Positions 52,535 to 62,719 of a DNA stretch of 64,000 nt are shown here, in pieces. How positions within the stretch are numbered: position 1 is the stretch's first letter; every line of letters starts with the position of its first letter. The stretch covers positions 1,895,501-1,959,500 of the forward strand of contig NC_090170.1 of assembly GCF_017916325.1 (NCBI RefSeq), written 5' to 3'. Under the pieces are notes generated by a model, which was given only the letters and a program-made list of their open reading frames with translations, did no database searches and was not told the DNA's origin. Made by a program: the position numbers and the translations under genes. This DNA is from Leishmania martiniquensis. Its lineage: Eukaryota; Euglenozoa; Kinetoplastea; Trypanosomatida; Trypanosomatidae.

Positions 52535-53469
52535 GCAGAGTCGAGCGCTGATGCGAAGCGGACTCGTGGCGGGGGGATGATGTGAAGCATTGGCACACCT
52601 CTTTTCCACCACAGAAGAGGCTTCGTCATCTCGCGCAGTCATCGTGGGCGGTTCTTTTCTCACTTCGCTTTGCTTATTTTTCTCCTGTGGGGAACCAAAC
52701 AGGCTTAAGGGCACAGCGAGAAGGCTTTTCGCTGAGGGGCCGGCGCCGGCTGTAACCGGGCGGTCTCTGCAGGGATACTTTGAGCACAGCGGCACGTATA
52801 GCCGATGAGCTACGCCGCGAGAGGCGCGGCCGAGATCTGGCTCGGATCAAGGCACGAGGGGGTAGCTCCTCTCGTCAGTGTTCGAGCAACGTTGGAGGGG
52901 AGGAGGAGGCGGCGGTCTCCTCAGCGGGTCGGTGCCAACCGCGCTTGCGGACACGCCAACCCTTGCCCTGCCTCTCCTTTGGTACTCGTCTCTATGTTGT
53001 GCCTTTGCTTTTTTATGCTGAAAGGTGACACTTTCATGTCAGTCCTCGGCGCCTCGTATCTGACTGCGATCGCCTCACTTCCCTTTCCCTCTCCTCTACG
53101 CCTCCTTCCGCGATCATCTTCCGTTTTTGTCTCCTATGGTCAACGCCCCCCCTCCACCACCACCACCACCTCCACCCCCGCCTTTCGGCCTTTGTGCACC
53201 TAGGCGTGCGCATGCGCATCGTACAAATCACCCGAAGCATGTCGCGTGACGTCCCTCCTAGACACACTCCGACTCACCTCCGCCGCTGCTCTCGCCTCTG
53301 CAGCCCGCTTTGGACCGAAACGACATCGGCGTGAGGAACTGTTGCCTGATAGCGTTTTGTCTACACGCGCCAGTCGTCGCGCGCACAGGACGGAACTCTC
53401 TGCTCCTTTGGGGAGTGTACCAACGCCCACGCTAATACTGTGGCGCCCCGCACGAGGCTTTCCTTCACT
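52535..53469. other. Intergenic DNA between eL37 and the pseudouridine synthase
   Basis: 935 bp with no gene seen. The acceptor of the next gene is predicted at 53302-53303. Confidence 0.6.
53302..53303 (+). promoter_or_regulatory. Predicted spliced-leader acceptor for the pseudouridine synthase gene
   Basis: A C/T-rich stretch (53277-53300) is followed by GCAG; the ATG is about 167 nt downstream. Confidence 0.45.
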
Positions 53470-55752
53470 ATGCATCACGTGCGCGGCCTCGTACGAGGCG
53501 CCGGGCGCAAAGCACTGCGAGCTCTCGAGGCTCGACCAACCACATCATCGTGCCATGCGTGTGTGTGCCGTGCAGAACTCGTGGACGTGGACGGAGAGCG
53601 GCAGGTCGTTACTTTGCTTCATCCTGGCGCGTTGCTGAAGATGTTAAACGGCATGAGCTTCTCAGAGGCTCTCCGTGCCCTCGAGGACATCGCGCATCAA
53701 CTGGGCCCGCCTACGCTAACAACGTCTACCGACATAATATCCACACCTAAACTTGACGCGTGGACGCTGAGAACCACTCTCGGCCCTAAGATGGACGTGC
53801 CACAGCTGTACGTGAAAGACGCAGTGCGTGAGGCCTGCGCGGAGGTGCATCGGCGGCACTGTCGCTTGATTGCTAAAGTGCGCGGGCGCCTCTTGTCATC
53901 CGACTCTGCTGCGGTCGAGGGTGCCTTACACAGGTGGCTAAAGAGGTCGCCAAGCAGCTGGGACGAGGCGGAGGTGGCTGAGTATAGTGGAATGGTGGAA
54001 GCGCTGGCGGCGACTGACGCGACAGCCGCCATCGCGCTCGCCATCCACCCAGACCTCCCCAACCTCTCTACAGCTGCCAGCGCGGCTTTGGCGGAACTCG
54101 TTCAACTGCACACCCCGGCTGCCGTTCACGCCTTTCTCGAGTCCTTCGCAGGCAAGGACGAATCGGCGCCGTCGGCCTCCGAATCCTGTGCGACTCAACT
54201 GGCCGTGCTTTTGCGCCGCGAGCTGGAAAAGACTCGATCCGATGATGGCCAGTCGGCCTCGCTGCCTGCCGGAGAAGCCCTGCGGCAGCCCGTTCTGGGC
54301 ATCGGCGCCTTGCTAAGCGAGGCGACACACTTCTCCATCGATCCCGGGGTCGTCTTCCCCACAGATCCGGCATCCATACAGGCCTGGGCGAGCCAGTTTT
54401 TCACCTCCGACATGCTGCCCGTGAAGCGCGCCGCGGCTGTGCTCGAGCAGGTGCGCCAGCGACGTCTGCAGCCGCGGCGTGTATCGATGGACTCACTGAG
54501 TGTGTGGACGCTGACAGATCTTGAGCGCCCATGGCTCAGGTTTGCACTGCAATCGACTGTGCCGCAGATGGGCGCGAAGGGCGACATCGGCGTAGGCGCG
54601 GCCTATCAGCTTGCCCTTAAGGATGCGAAGCGGCATTTGGTGGATAACCGATTGCTGCACGTGTACGCAAGCGCCCTGGAACGCGGGGACATATCACCGT
54701 TGGACGAATCCTTCGCTGCCTACATGGAGGAATGTGGCGAATCTCACGACACCAGCATCTCCGAACGCCCCTCTGTCATCCGCTTCACCTTGCCGTGTGT
54801 GCCAGATGGTGTCCCACTGCTGCGTGCGCTGCATGATCTCGCGCCGAAGTGCTCTTACTGGCGCACCCTTCTCGACCATTTGGCAGGCACGTGTGTGCGA
54901 GCGTGGACGGCACCGATGGGCGAGGTCAAGGTAGAAGTGCATCTGCCGCCCGCACACGAGTGCGTGGCAGCCGCGGCAGCGGGCCTGGTGCAAGTGCCGA
55001 CCTTACCGGTGCTTTATGAGGATGACGACCTTCTTGTTGTGGATAAGCCTGCGGGTCTGGCGACGTCGCGCCACGGACTGAGCTGCACGCAGCTCGGGAC
55101 GCCAACAACCGACCTCATCTCCGTGCTTCTTGCCACAGATCGTGGCGGCGCCCTTGCGAGGGGGGTCTTTCGCCAAGGCCAGGTGCACCGTCTTGATGTT
55201 GAGACCAGCGGGTGCCTCCTCATTGCCAAGTCAGACGTCGCGGCAGACTCACTAAGGCACCAGATCGGTACGAGCGCAGCCTTCTCTCACCACAGCAAAA
55301 TATATCACGCTCTCTGTGTTGTGTTGGAGCCGTCGCTGCGGACTGTGCGACTGCATGGTGACATCATCGACGCCACCGACCCAAAGATTAGGACCCGATA
55401 CCGAGTGATTCGCTTCTTCCCGAAGCACCGGGTGGTGTGGGTGGAGTGCCGAATTCAACAGGGCAAGAAGCACCAAATTCGCCGCCATCTGGCAAGCAGC
55501 GGCCTTCCCATCCTCGGTGACGTGGAGCACGGCGGGGCGGTTTGCTGTCAGTCTATGATTCCTCGGGTTGCTCTGCACGCGCACAGCGTCTCCTTCATTC
55601 ACCCCATAACAGCAGACCCTGTGATCGTCGCGGCACCGCTGCCCGAAGACTTAGGCCGCTGCCTCGCGCTACTGCGCGACACAGAGGCGGATCAGCAGGG
55701 GACAGCGTCCCACATGCAGAAGGAGGAATGCTGCGGAAGGAAGGCGAGTTGA
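53470..55752 (+). CDS. RluA-family RNA pseudouridine synthase with long N-terminal extension, probably mitochondrial
   Basis: The catalytic domain occupies about residues 508-745 of 760: LPVLYEDDDLLVVDKPAGLATS, the catalytic aspartate motif HRLDVETSG (near residue 575), KIYHALCVV, RTRYRVI, and VECRIQQGKKHQIRRHLASSGLPILGD. It would isomerise uridine to pseudouridine in rRNA or other RNA. The N-terminus (MHHVRGLVRGAGRKALRALEARPTTSSC) is arginine-rich with no acidic residue for about 19 positions, a convincing mitochondrial presequence. About 450 residues between presequence and catalytic domain are helical and acidic with no recognised domain, far longer than the S4 domain of bacterial RluA enzymes. 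The ATG at 53470 is the first in frame; the upstream codons begin at GTG. The rRNA target cannot be told from sequence. Confidence 0.9.
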   Translation: MHHVRGLVRGAGRKALRALEARPTTSSCHACVCRAELVDVDGERQVVTLLHPGALLKMLNGMSFSEALRALEDIAHQLGPPTLTTSTDIISTPKLDAWTLRTTLGPKMDVPQLYVKDAVREACAEVHRRHCRLIAKVRGRLLSSDSAAVEGALHRWLKRSPSSWDEAEVAEYSGMVEALAATDATAAIALAIHPDLPNLSTAASAALAELVQLHTPAAVHAFLESFAGKDESAPSASESCATQLAVLLRRELEKTRSDDGQSASLPAGEALRQPVLGIGALLSEATHFSIDPGVVFPTDPASIQAWASQFFTSDMLPVKRAAAVLEQVRQRRLQPRRVSMDSLSVWTLTDLERPWLRFALQSTVPQMGAKGDIGVGAAYQLALKDAKRHLVDNRLLHVYASALERGDISPLDESFAAYMEECGESHDTSISERPSVIRFTLPCVPDGVPLLRALHDLAPKCSYWRTLLDHLAGTCVRAWTAPMGEVKVEVHLPPAHECVAAAAAGLVQVPTLPVLYEDDDLLVVDKPAGLATSRHGLSCTQLGTPTTDLISVLLATDRGGALARGVFRQGQVHRLDVETSGCLLIAKSDVAADSLRHQIGTSAAFSHHSKIYHALCVVLEPSLRTVRLHGDIIDATDPKIRTRYRVIRFFPKHRVVWVECRIQQGKKHQIRRHLASSGLPILGDVEHGGAVCCQSMIPRVALHAHSVSFIHPITADPVIVAAPLPEDLGRCLALLRDTEADQQGTASHMQKEECCGRKAS

Positions 55753-56473
55753 ATACGGCGTCATTTTTAGACAACACGTGCGCTACTTGCATCTGGTAGG
55801 GCGTCTCTTTCTCCTCACATAGCATGTGGTAAAGAAGTGCACCAAACGTTGACGGGTGCTACGGCGTGCGTGGTCGATGGGAAAGGAAAAAGCAGCACCG
55901 AGCAAGCGGAAGGAGAGGGTGACGGTCGACATTCTCGGAGCATGAAGCCCGCTCCTCCCCTCGGGAACCGCTTCCCCACCACACAAACATCACCGCCCTC
56001 GTCTCCCTCTTTCTATTCGCTGTCCGTTCTCAAAGCGTCTTTCTGACTTTACCGTTGCGCGTGCTTGTTGCCGGCGGAAGAGTCGCGGCGATCACCTCCC
56101 TCTCAGTCCTGTTGTGCGCTTGACGCGAACTCCTCTCCTCTGCCCTCCTTTTTCCCACAAACTAACTCTCCACGCATTCAGGCATCTGTGACGCACTGCA
56201 CACAATGGGACGATACCTCAGCCTCCCCATCGGAACAGCAGCAAAAATATATCACTCTGTCTACTAGGCGGGTGCGGGTGGCAGCGGGAGGGCGGATCTT
56301 CTCGACGACTGGCACAGCGATCTCTGCGCAACTTCTCCATCGGACAAGTGCGATCTGTGCACTTTTGTGTGACGCTAAGCGTGCCGGCACGCAGGCGCAT
56401 CGCCAAAGGGGGTGGGGGAAGACGCTAGGGCCGTCTACTTTTTTCTTCTTCCTGCTTGCTCGTTTCCGCTGTC
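55753..56473. other. Intergenic DNA before EXO70
   Basis: 721 bp with no gene seen. It contains a polypyrimidine tract (56131-56156) and a candidate acceptor AG at 56180-56181. Confidence 0.6.
56180..56181 (+). promoter_or_regulatory. Predicted spliced-leader acceptor for EXO70
   Basis: AG after TTCAG following the tract 56131-56156, about 293 nt before the ATG. A closer pyrimidine block just before the ATG (56434-56473) contains no AG. Confidence 0.35.
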
Positions 56474-58636
56474 ATGTGGTCATTAGCGCAGCTTGAGGCG
56501 CAGCTGAACGACCTCGACGCATTGAATCGCGCCAGCGCGAAGGCTATTGACTCGTTCGCCGACACATCAAGTGCCATCTCAATTCGCGCGAATGAGATCA
56601 TTCGCGACGTGAAGCCGTGGGATGTGGCCCAGGAGAACATCACCCTCACCATCGAGGAAATGTCGAAGGCGGCTCGCTGCTATCACCCTCCGCCCATCCT
56701 ACCAGCCGTGCTGAGCGGAAAAGAGTCGAGCTCGGAAGCTGTCGCACAGTGCATCGACTATCTCGTCTTCGCGGAGGACTACCTAGCAAGCCACCCGCCA
56801 AACCACTATGGCGAAGAGATCGAGGCCAAGACGCAGCTGCAGCTGCAGCAAATTGTGCGCATTAGTGAAGATTTCGTGAAGAGTGCCTTCTTCAACGCGT
56901 TACAACGAAGTACGGGGCCGCACTCCGGTGTCGCAACAGGCGGCCCCGCGAGCCCACAAAGAGGCCGCTTCATCGATCCCCCAAGTGCGAAGGGCATGGC
57001 GGCGTCACCTACGGCGAATCGGCTGATTCGAAACGAAGCAGCGCTGCAGGGGGTTGATCAGATCGTGCATCGCCTCGGCGAGAACTTCAATCGAACTGAA
57101 ATCATTCGGAAGGACGTGCGGAAGCTGTTCGAGGAAAAGCTCGTGGCGGCCGTGCAGGCGCAGTTTGACGGAGCCTACCGCGACGAAGAAATAGGGAAAG
57201 GCCCAGGGGCTTCGCGCTCACCAGTGTTACCGCTGCTGAAGCATTACCAGCGTGGCGACCATGGGTTGCTGCGCATCAGCGAGTCGGCGCGGGCGCTGCT
57301 GACGGAAGTGTGCGCATGTCTGGAGCGGTACGTCCTGGCGCCGCTTGAGGAGGATTACTCTGTAGCCGACATCCCTTGCGAGCTCGCCACCATTGTCTTC
57401 GAGGTAATCTACAAGCGCGCCATCAAATCAATCCAGTTGGATACCTCGTTTTTGGCCAACCCGACGAAGGTGTTTGTCGACTCGCGCGGCCAAGGGATCG
57501 GCCTCTTCTCGACACCGCGCTACTTCCGTGACTACATTTTTATTAGCCTCGACCTCATGGAGGAGTTGTGGCAGTGGAAAGCCCTTTCCAAGTGGATCCC
57601 TGGGGAGAGCAGGGACTTCATCGACTACGTGGACGACTCCGTGGACGACTTCATCTACCGAGCGCGAGAGCTGCTGGACGGGTACGTCGGCGCGAAAGGG
57701 GCGCTCAAGAAGGAGTTGCTGAAGATGTATGCGCACAACATGCACCGCACAGAGTGGCTCCCGCTCGTAGACTGCACGGTACACGAGTCGGCAACCAACA
57801 TACTCTACTTCCATAAGGCATTACTCACCTTCTTCTACGGCTCCCTGCGCATCGTGTTGTATGGCAGCTTAATCGACGGCAACGCCGATTACGAGTCCAG
57901 TCAGGAGGTGGAGGACTTCCTGACTCGCGGCGTGATGGGTGCCGTGGATGACCTGCAGATGTTGGCCGAGGCAGCGGCAGAGCTTCAGCAAGAGGCCCTG
58001 GCCAAGCACAGTCACCACATCAAGCCTGACTCCCTCAACCTCCTCACTAGCGGCGTGCGCCTTTCCATCGAGATTTTCATGATCAACAACTTGTGTTTCT
58101 TGGAGGACACCTACCGTCGTGAGCCCTGCTTCAAGGCGCGGCTCGCCGCCGCGACAGCATCGGCGGGGCCTTTACGGGCGGGCGCCAATGGTAGCAAAGG
58201 CACGGCGGCATCATCCTCGCCGGATCCACCGCTCTCACTGCTGTTCGACATGCTCAACTCGGAGCGGGAGCGGAACGTGGACGCCTTCGGCGCGAGCTGG
58301 AAAGAATGCTTTCCGCCTCTATCAGGCAACCCAGACCTTTTGTCTATTGAGCCTCGATCGACGACAGAGCTTCGCAAGTCGCAGCGCATGGCGGTGAAGC
58401 GTTGGTATCGACGCGTGAACGAGGGACTTGTACGAAAGATTCACGACTGCAAGGCAGAGGCTGTGATGGACACCAAGTCGCGTACCCGGCTCATCGACGT
58501 CTCCATTGCTACGGTGCGTGACGGGTTCGAGCGCATGAAGGTGCTGCTAAATGGTCGAACGTGGTCCTCACAGCCGCAGAAGTGGATGCCTTTCACGCCC
58601 ACTGAGTGGGAGGGTCTCATCAGACAGGTGTTCTGA
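56474..58636 (+). CDS. EXO70: Exocyst complex subunit Exo70
   Basis: A 720-aa, almost entirely helical protein. The N-terminus (MWSLAQLEAQLNDLDALNRASAKAIDSFADTSSA) is a coiled coil, followed by WDVAQENITLTIEEMSKAARCYHPP, the helix-plus-YHPP pattern typical of Exo70 N-termini. The C-terminal two-thirds is the helical-bundle Exo70 domain. It ends in a basic, membrane-binding-like KRWYRRVNEGLVRKIHDCKAE helix and the terminal FTPTEWEGLIRQVF, where Exo70 proteins bind phosphoinositides. In trypanosomatids the exocyst tethers vesicles at the flagellar pocket. A Gly/Ala/Ser-rich insert (about 150-185) and another near 565-595 are probably disordered loops. Vps- or COG-type tethers have similar helical texture, but the YHPP motif and C-terminal signature favour Exo70. 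Confidence 0.85.
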   Translation: MWSLAQLEAQLNDLDALNRASAKAIDSFADTSSAISIRANEIIRDVKPWDVAQENITLTIEEMSKAARCYHPPPILPAVLSGKESSSEAVAQCIDYLVFAEDYLASHPPNHYGEEIEAKTQLQLQQIVRISEDFVKSAFFNALQRSTGPHSGVATGGPASPQRGRFIDPPSAKGMAASPTANRLIRNEAALQGVDQIVHRLGENFNRTEIIRKDVRKLFEEKLVAAVQAQFDGAYRDEEIGKGPGASRSPVLPLLKHYQRGDHGLLRISESARALLTEVCACLERYVLAPLEEDYSVADIPCELATIVFEVIYKRAIKSIQLDTSFLANPTKVFVDSRGQGIGLFSTPRYFRDYIFISLDLMEELWQWKALSKWIPGESRDFIDYVDDSVDDFIYRARELLDGYVGAKGALKKELLKMYAHNMHRTEWLPLVDCTVHESATNILYFHKALLTFFYGSLRIVLYGSLIDGNADYESSQEVEDFLTRGVMGAVDDLQMLAEAAAELQQEALAKHSHHIKPDSLNLLTSGVRLSIEIFMINNLCFLEDTYRREPCFKARLAAATASAGPLRAGANGSKGTAASSSPDPPLSLLFDMLNSERERNVDAFGASWKECFPPLSGNPDLLSIEPRSTTELRKSQRMAVKRWYRRVNEGLVRKIHDCKAEAVMDTKSRTRLIDVSIATVRDGFERMKVLLNGRTWSSQPQKWMPFTPTEWEGLIRQVF

Positions 58637-59597
58637 GCGTCCGATTCGTTTTTTCCCCTCGTTGCGGGGAATGGGAAGGAGCTCGCTGGTGCTGCTCAAT
58701 GCTCTTGCTGTGTTGTACACATATGCACACATAAAACATATATGTATGTGAGTACGGATACTGTCGCCAGCACCAGTACCACCGCAGCTGCCGTCTTCAA
58801 TGACGCCTTGACGGAACGCCCGTGCCGCGAAAAGCGTCTTGATGCGGCTCTCTTTTTTTTGATGCGCCTGACAGCCGTCGAGGCGGTTGCCTATTGAGCG
58901 ATGACAAAGCGTCGTCATTGTTTAACAGGGCGTTTTTTATTTGCTATGTGTGTGTGCGTGTGCTTCGCACATCGGCAAAAAAAAGAAGCAGCAGTGCTTC
59001 GCTCCTTCGGCTGTGCGGTTCGTCCGTCCTGCGCTGCATTCGGCCGATTCCCTTCCTTTGGCTTCGCAATGGAATGTAGAGAGCGCCGTAGCGACACGAA
59101 GATGACCAACTGCGGACCGCTACCGTCGAGCTTTTGAGCTAGAAATAGGGGGCCGCGCACAGCGCCAGATGTCCAAGTGGACAGCAAGCTGGCAGAGAAC
59201 CTGCCTCGCGCCTTTTCTCGCCGCTGTGAAGAATGCTCTACTGCCTCGGCTGTTTATCCCCTCTTCCCCTTCCCTTTCTTTTTTTCCTCACCGAAGCAAC
59301 GCCGCCTGCCCCGCTTCGTCGCCATCAGCGCTGTCCCTGCCCCATCTCACATCCGCTGATTTCATCCTCTGCCGCCTTTCGTTTTTCCACTTTGCTCTGC
59401 CTGTGTCGACGTGCAGTCATGGAGGGCGTATCTTAGGCCCGCCCCCGCTCTCCCCTCTTTTTTTTCGACATTATACACAACACCCTCTCCACCGCCACCC
59501 CCGCCCCCGCGACACACACACACACACAGGTCGTTACTATCACGACTTGCACATACATACACATACGCGCCACCGCCGCACCTGCGCTCTCCGACGT
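58637..59597. other. Intergenic DNA before the 369-aa gene
   Basis: 961 bp. An in-frame open stretch extends the next ORF back to 59169, but it is low-complexity and precedes the acceptor at 59528-59529. No gene seen. Confidence 0.6.
59528..59529 (+). promoter_or_regulatory. Predicted spliced-leader acceptor for the 369-aa gene
   Basis: The C/T-rich block 59435-59512 and a CA run end in CAG; the ATG at 59598 is about 69 nt downstream. If used, it rules out the longer in-frame N-terminus starting at 59169. Confidence 0.45.
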
Positions 59598-60707
59598 ATG
59601 GAGCGCAATCCGGTACACCCCTCCGACCCCGCGGCGAAGCTCCCGGTGCGCCAAAAGGAAGTCAAGTTCGACTCTCTCTGCGTGAACGCTGATGACCGCT
59701 TCGCTGAAGGGATGCCAAGCAAGTCAGAAGAGCGGCGTGGCTTCCGCCCAAACATGAAAGTGTACGCCGCAAACGCAGCCCGCATTCGAGGTCGCGCAGG
59801 AGGCGCCTCTGAGGTGGGCTTCACCGAATCCGTCCCCGTCCTGCACGAGGTATTCGGCGAGGAAAAAATATCACACATTGGCCGCACCCGAGCACGCCAG
59901 CTGCGCGCCTCTGAGGGCAACGCAGATGCTCTTTCCATCGCCCGCGTAAAGTCGAAGGGCAGCACAGCCCGACCAGTCTACGCAGCACCGACCGCGATCC
60001 CGTCGACGCGGAGTTTGTGGGTGGAAGGCAGCTCTGTGCTTAACCAAGATGTCGGGCTGGCCTCTGCTGCTCTCACTCATCTCTCTGACTGCGTCACACA
60101 AGAGCGTCGCCTCAAAGCTGAGTGGGAGGCAGCGCGCCTGGCAAAGATTCGCGCGCTGCGCGCTGTTGTGAAAGTGTTCATGCAGTCCTTCATTGACCAG
60201 GGATCTTGCGCGAGGTCCACGAGCATTTGCGGCAAAGCGCTGTCCGACACATTGGCAGTGGCGCGCTGCTCCGTCATAACCAATGCGCTTGTCGGGACGG
60301 TGCAGAACTTCATGCGAGCTTTACGCTCGCGCCGTCTGTGCGCTTCGCGTGGCCCTGCCTCAGAGCCTCCCATGCTCCCGAGCGTTGTACGGCCGGAGAG
60401 TGACCCGTTCACGATGAGCTTATACTCAAGCGCGCCAGGCCAAGCGGTGGCGTCGGTCGATGACTCCTACGCGTCACCGGGTCACAGCGTGAGCGATTGC
60501 CTAGAGGAGGAGGAAGTAAGCCGTATCAAACAGCTGTACTTCGACTACTTTGACTGTGAGGCTTTGAGCATCAGCTCGGCAGTGGCGTCCGGAAGCGACA
60601 TGTCGATATTGGCCTGCGGTGCAACGCCGTCGGCATCACTGCCGTCTAGTCCGGCCTCAAAGGGCGAGCGCAGCAGCTTCTCGCAGCGCGCGTCGAATAC
60701 GATGTGA
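59598..60707 (+). CDS. Hypothetical protein (369 aa)
   Basis: The start MERNPVHPSD is taken at the first ATG after a predicted acceptor; the upstream in-frame stretch is rich in Ser/His/Pro and reads like UTR. Residues about 1-120 are basic with scattered motifs (KEVKFDSLCVNADDRFAEGMPSK, GFRPNMKVYAANAARIRGR). Residues about 150-240 form a helical region around LKAEWEAARLAKIRALRAVVKVFMQSFI, and the remainder is Ser/Ala/Pro-rich with an acidic helix SRIKQLYFDYFDCEAL near 307-322. No known family, signal or membrane segment is seen. The central basic helices could mediate protein or RNA contacts, but there is no direct evidence. Confidence 0.78.
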   Translation: MERNPVHPSDPAAKLPVRQKEVKFDSLCVNADDRFAEGMPSKSEERRGFRPNMKVYAANAARIRGRAGGASEVGFTESVPVLHEVFGEEKISHIGRTRARQLRASEGNADALSIARVKSKGSTARPVYAAPTAIPSTRSLWVEGSSVLNQDVGLASAALTHLSDCVTQERRLKAEWEAARLAKIRALRAVVKVFMQSFIDQGSCARSTSICGKALSDTLAVARCSVITNALVGTVQNFMRALRSRRLCASRGPASEPPMLPSVVRPESDPFTMSLYSSAPGQAVASVDDSYASPGHSVSDCLEEEEVSRIKQLYFDYFDCEALSISSAVASGSDMSILACGATPSASLPSSPASKGERSSFSQRASNTM

Positions 60708-61221
60708 AGATGAAATCGAAAAAAATGCGATTCTTTGACTTTATGTTACTCATCTCCTTTTCGGTTAACGTCTGCATCCATGTGTTTGTGTGTCTGTGGG
60801 CGTCATGGATTGGAGCACCGTTTTTTTTTGTGTGTGCGCATCTGACTCTCCTTCGCGATGTGTCTCAGGTAGTGCTACGCCGAAGAGGAGGTGCGCACAT
60901 ACTCTGGTCCGCGTGCTCTCACGTCCGCGTCCCTCTGCTGCTCGGATCCTTCACTCTTGCGGCCTTCGGGGGCATCTCCCCCCCCATATGAGCATTCAGA
61001 CGCGCATATGTGCGCCTGTGGTGCGCGCTATTTCGACCGTCTCGATTACGCCTCACAGTTTGCTTTCTGTGTACCTGGCAGTCGTCGGTGGTGTTGGCGG
61101 CGGGGCTTCTTGCAGTTCCTGCTGAGCTGTACGCCTCTTTGTGGGCGCCCAGCGAAAGCGGTCAATGAGAGGGAGAAAGAGAGAGAGTGACACAAAGCCG
61201 AAGTTCGTGTCAAGGCCGACA

Positions 61222-61242
61222 CCCCCCCCCCACACACACACA
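61222..61242 (+). repeat. C10-(AC)n compound tract
   Basis: Ten C followed by about five AC units, the same arrangement as at 44207 and 48414. Confidence 0.9.
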
Positions 61243-61725
61243 GCGAGTGCCAGTATGCTTTCTTGGGGTCTCGCGCTCCGTCCCCATGCACCCTGCCCCC
61301 CTCCTCCTCCTCTCCTTACCCCTGATGCCTTCCTATCGGCGCCGAGGTCTGAGACAGCGGCGCTGCGGTGGCGTTGACCGGAACGGAGGGGGGAGGTGAC
61401 GTGGTAACTGCGGGGTGGACTGCGGGTAGGCTTGCGCTGCCGCTGCTGCCAGGGACGTCTCTATGCACGTGCGTACAAAAAAATGGTCCGGCTGAGCTGC
61501 TCCCATGCTGTTGTCGATATATGACCGTCACAGGTGCTTGCATATGTCCCGAGGAGCTCTGCCTCTGCCTCTTCGTTGTCGCGATCGGCGGCCGCCAGGC
61601 TCTTGGCTGTGCCTCCTGTGATGGCTGCGCAGCTCTTTAGCGTGCATGGGACGATACCGACATTCTCGACGCCGCAGCCCACACCCCTCCTCTCTCTTCG
61701 TCTTGTGGCTGCCATGGCTTTTGGC

Positions 61726-61727
61726 AG
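61726..61727 (+). promoter_or_regulatory. Predicted spliced-leader acceptor for the methyltransferase gene
   Basis: GGCAG follows the tract 61684-61706; the ATG at 61853 is about 126 nt downstream. Confidence 0.4.
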
Positions 61728-61852
61728 GGCACCTTTTTACTTGCAAGTGTCAGGTGGCGGGCCCGACGCGCCCGCAGCTGCGCGGTCATTGAAGCGGAAG
61801 AGGCGGGGAAAGGGCATCTAAACAACAATAAAAAGAACGCCCGCCATCGCCA

Positions 61853-62719
61853 ATGCACAATGATGCACGAGAACTGAATCCCGGAAGGGCAGACTTCTGG
61901 GAACACTTCTACGATCAGGAGGGAGGACGGCTTCAGAAGAAGGAGCAACACCATCGGAAAGCACGTGAAATCGCTGCGCGCGGGAGTCTCATGAATCACT
62001 ATGAGTGGTTCATGGAATACCCGCGGTACGAGGCCGCCTTGAAGGCCGCTCTGCGAACCGCCCCGACGGCGCTTTCCTGCGATGGACCTACACGCGTCCT
62101 TCACGTGGGGTGTGGCAACAGCGACTTCTGCGATCATGTAGAGGAGCTGCTCTTGGACCTGGGCGCCGTCCCCTCCTCTTCTTCGCGCGCGTCTGAGGTG
62201 CTGAACATCGACATCTGCCAGAACATTATCGCTCACCTGGCCCTTTCTTTCCCGTCGCGGCGGTATGCGGTGGGCAATTGCTGCGACTTGCACGTGTCAT
62301 CTTCGCCATTCGTGCCCTCATCGAGGGATGGCGCCTGGTACAAAGTCGACACAGCCTTGCAACTTCGCACCGTACTGCAGAACTCCGCGAATATCGTGTT
62401 CGATAAGGGAACCGCAGATGCCCTTCTCAGCGCCTTCGCAGGCGACTACAATCCCAACATGGAGGCCTACATGTGTGAGATGCTGAAGGTACTTCGTTTA
62501 GGCAGCCTCTTGTTCCTCATCTCGATCAACAGTGAGGATGTCGTAAGCCCTTACGTCCTCGCCGCCGAGGATAGACTGAAGTCGTTCCGACTGGAGTACA
62601 GGGATGTCATTGAACTGGCCGGACAAGATCTTCGCCACCTTCGCGTGGAGACGCTGGGGTCCCGCTACAACTGCTACGGGTTCGTGGTCGTGACGTCCGC
62701 TGCGGCAGAGCAGAAATGA
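61853..62719 (+). CDS. METTL13/EEF1AKMT4-like class I methyltransferase
   Basis: A 288-aa class I SAM-dependent methyltransferase. Motif I is VLHVGCGNSDFCDHV (82-96), the acidic residue for SAM ribose is D120 in LNIDIC, and IVFDKGTADALLS (181-193) is the FDKGT motif that marks the METTL13/EEF1AKMT4/Efm-type group, which methylates elongation factor eEF1A (N-terminus or lysines). The YEWFMEYPRYE block (50-60) ahead of motif I is also typical of this group. It is a single-domain version, unlike two-domain METTL13. eEF1A as substrate is a family-based inference. The ATG is the first in frame. Confidence 0.88.
   Translation: MHNDARELNPGRADFWEHFYDQEGGRLQKKEQHHRKAREIAARGSLMNHYEWFMEYPRYEAALKAALRTAPTALSCDGPTRVLHVGCGNSDFCDHVEELLLDLGAVPSSSSRASEVLNIDICQNIIAHLALSFPSRRYAVGNCCDLHVSSSPFVPSSRDGAWYKVDTALQLRTVLQNSANIVFDKGTADALLSAFAGDYNPNMEAYMCEMLKVLRLGSLLFLISINSEDVVSPYVLAAEDRLKSFRLEYRDVIELAGQDLRHLRVETLGSRYNCYGFVVVTSAAAEQK

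Larger units (their letters stand above)
60708..61852. other. Intergenic DNA before the methyltransferase gene
   Basis: About 1.15 kb with no gene seen. It contains a C10-(AC)n tract at 61222-61242 and pyrimidine-rich stretches at 61287-61321 and 61684-61706. Confidence 0.6.

Noticed and set aside
59169..59597. N-terminal extension of the 369-aa protein
   Set aside because: The extension is His/Pro/Ser low-complexity and lies upstream of the predicted spliced-leader acceptor at 59528-59529.
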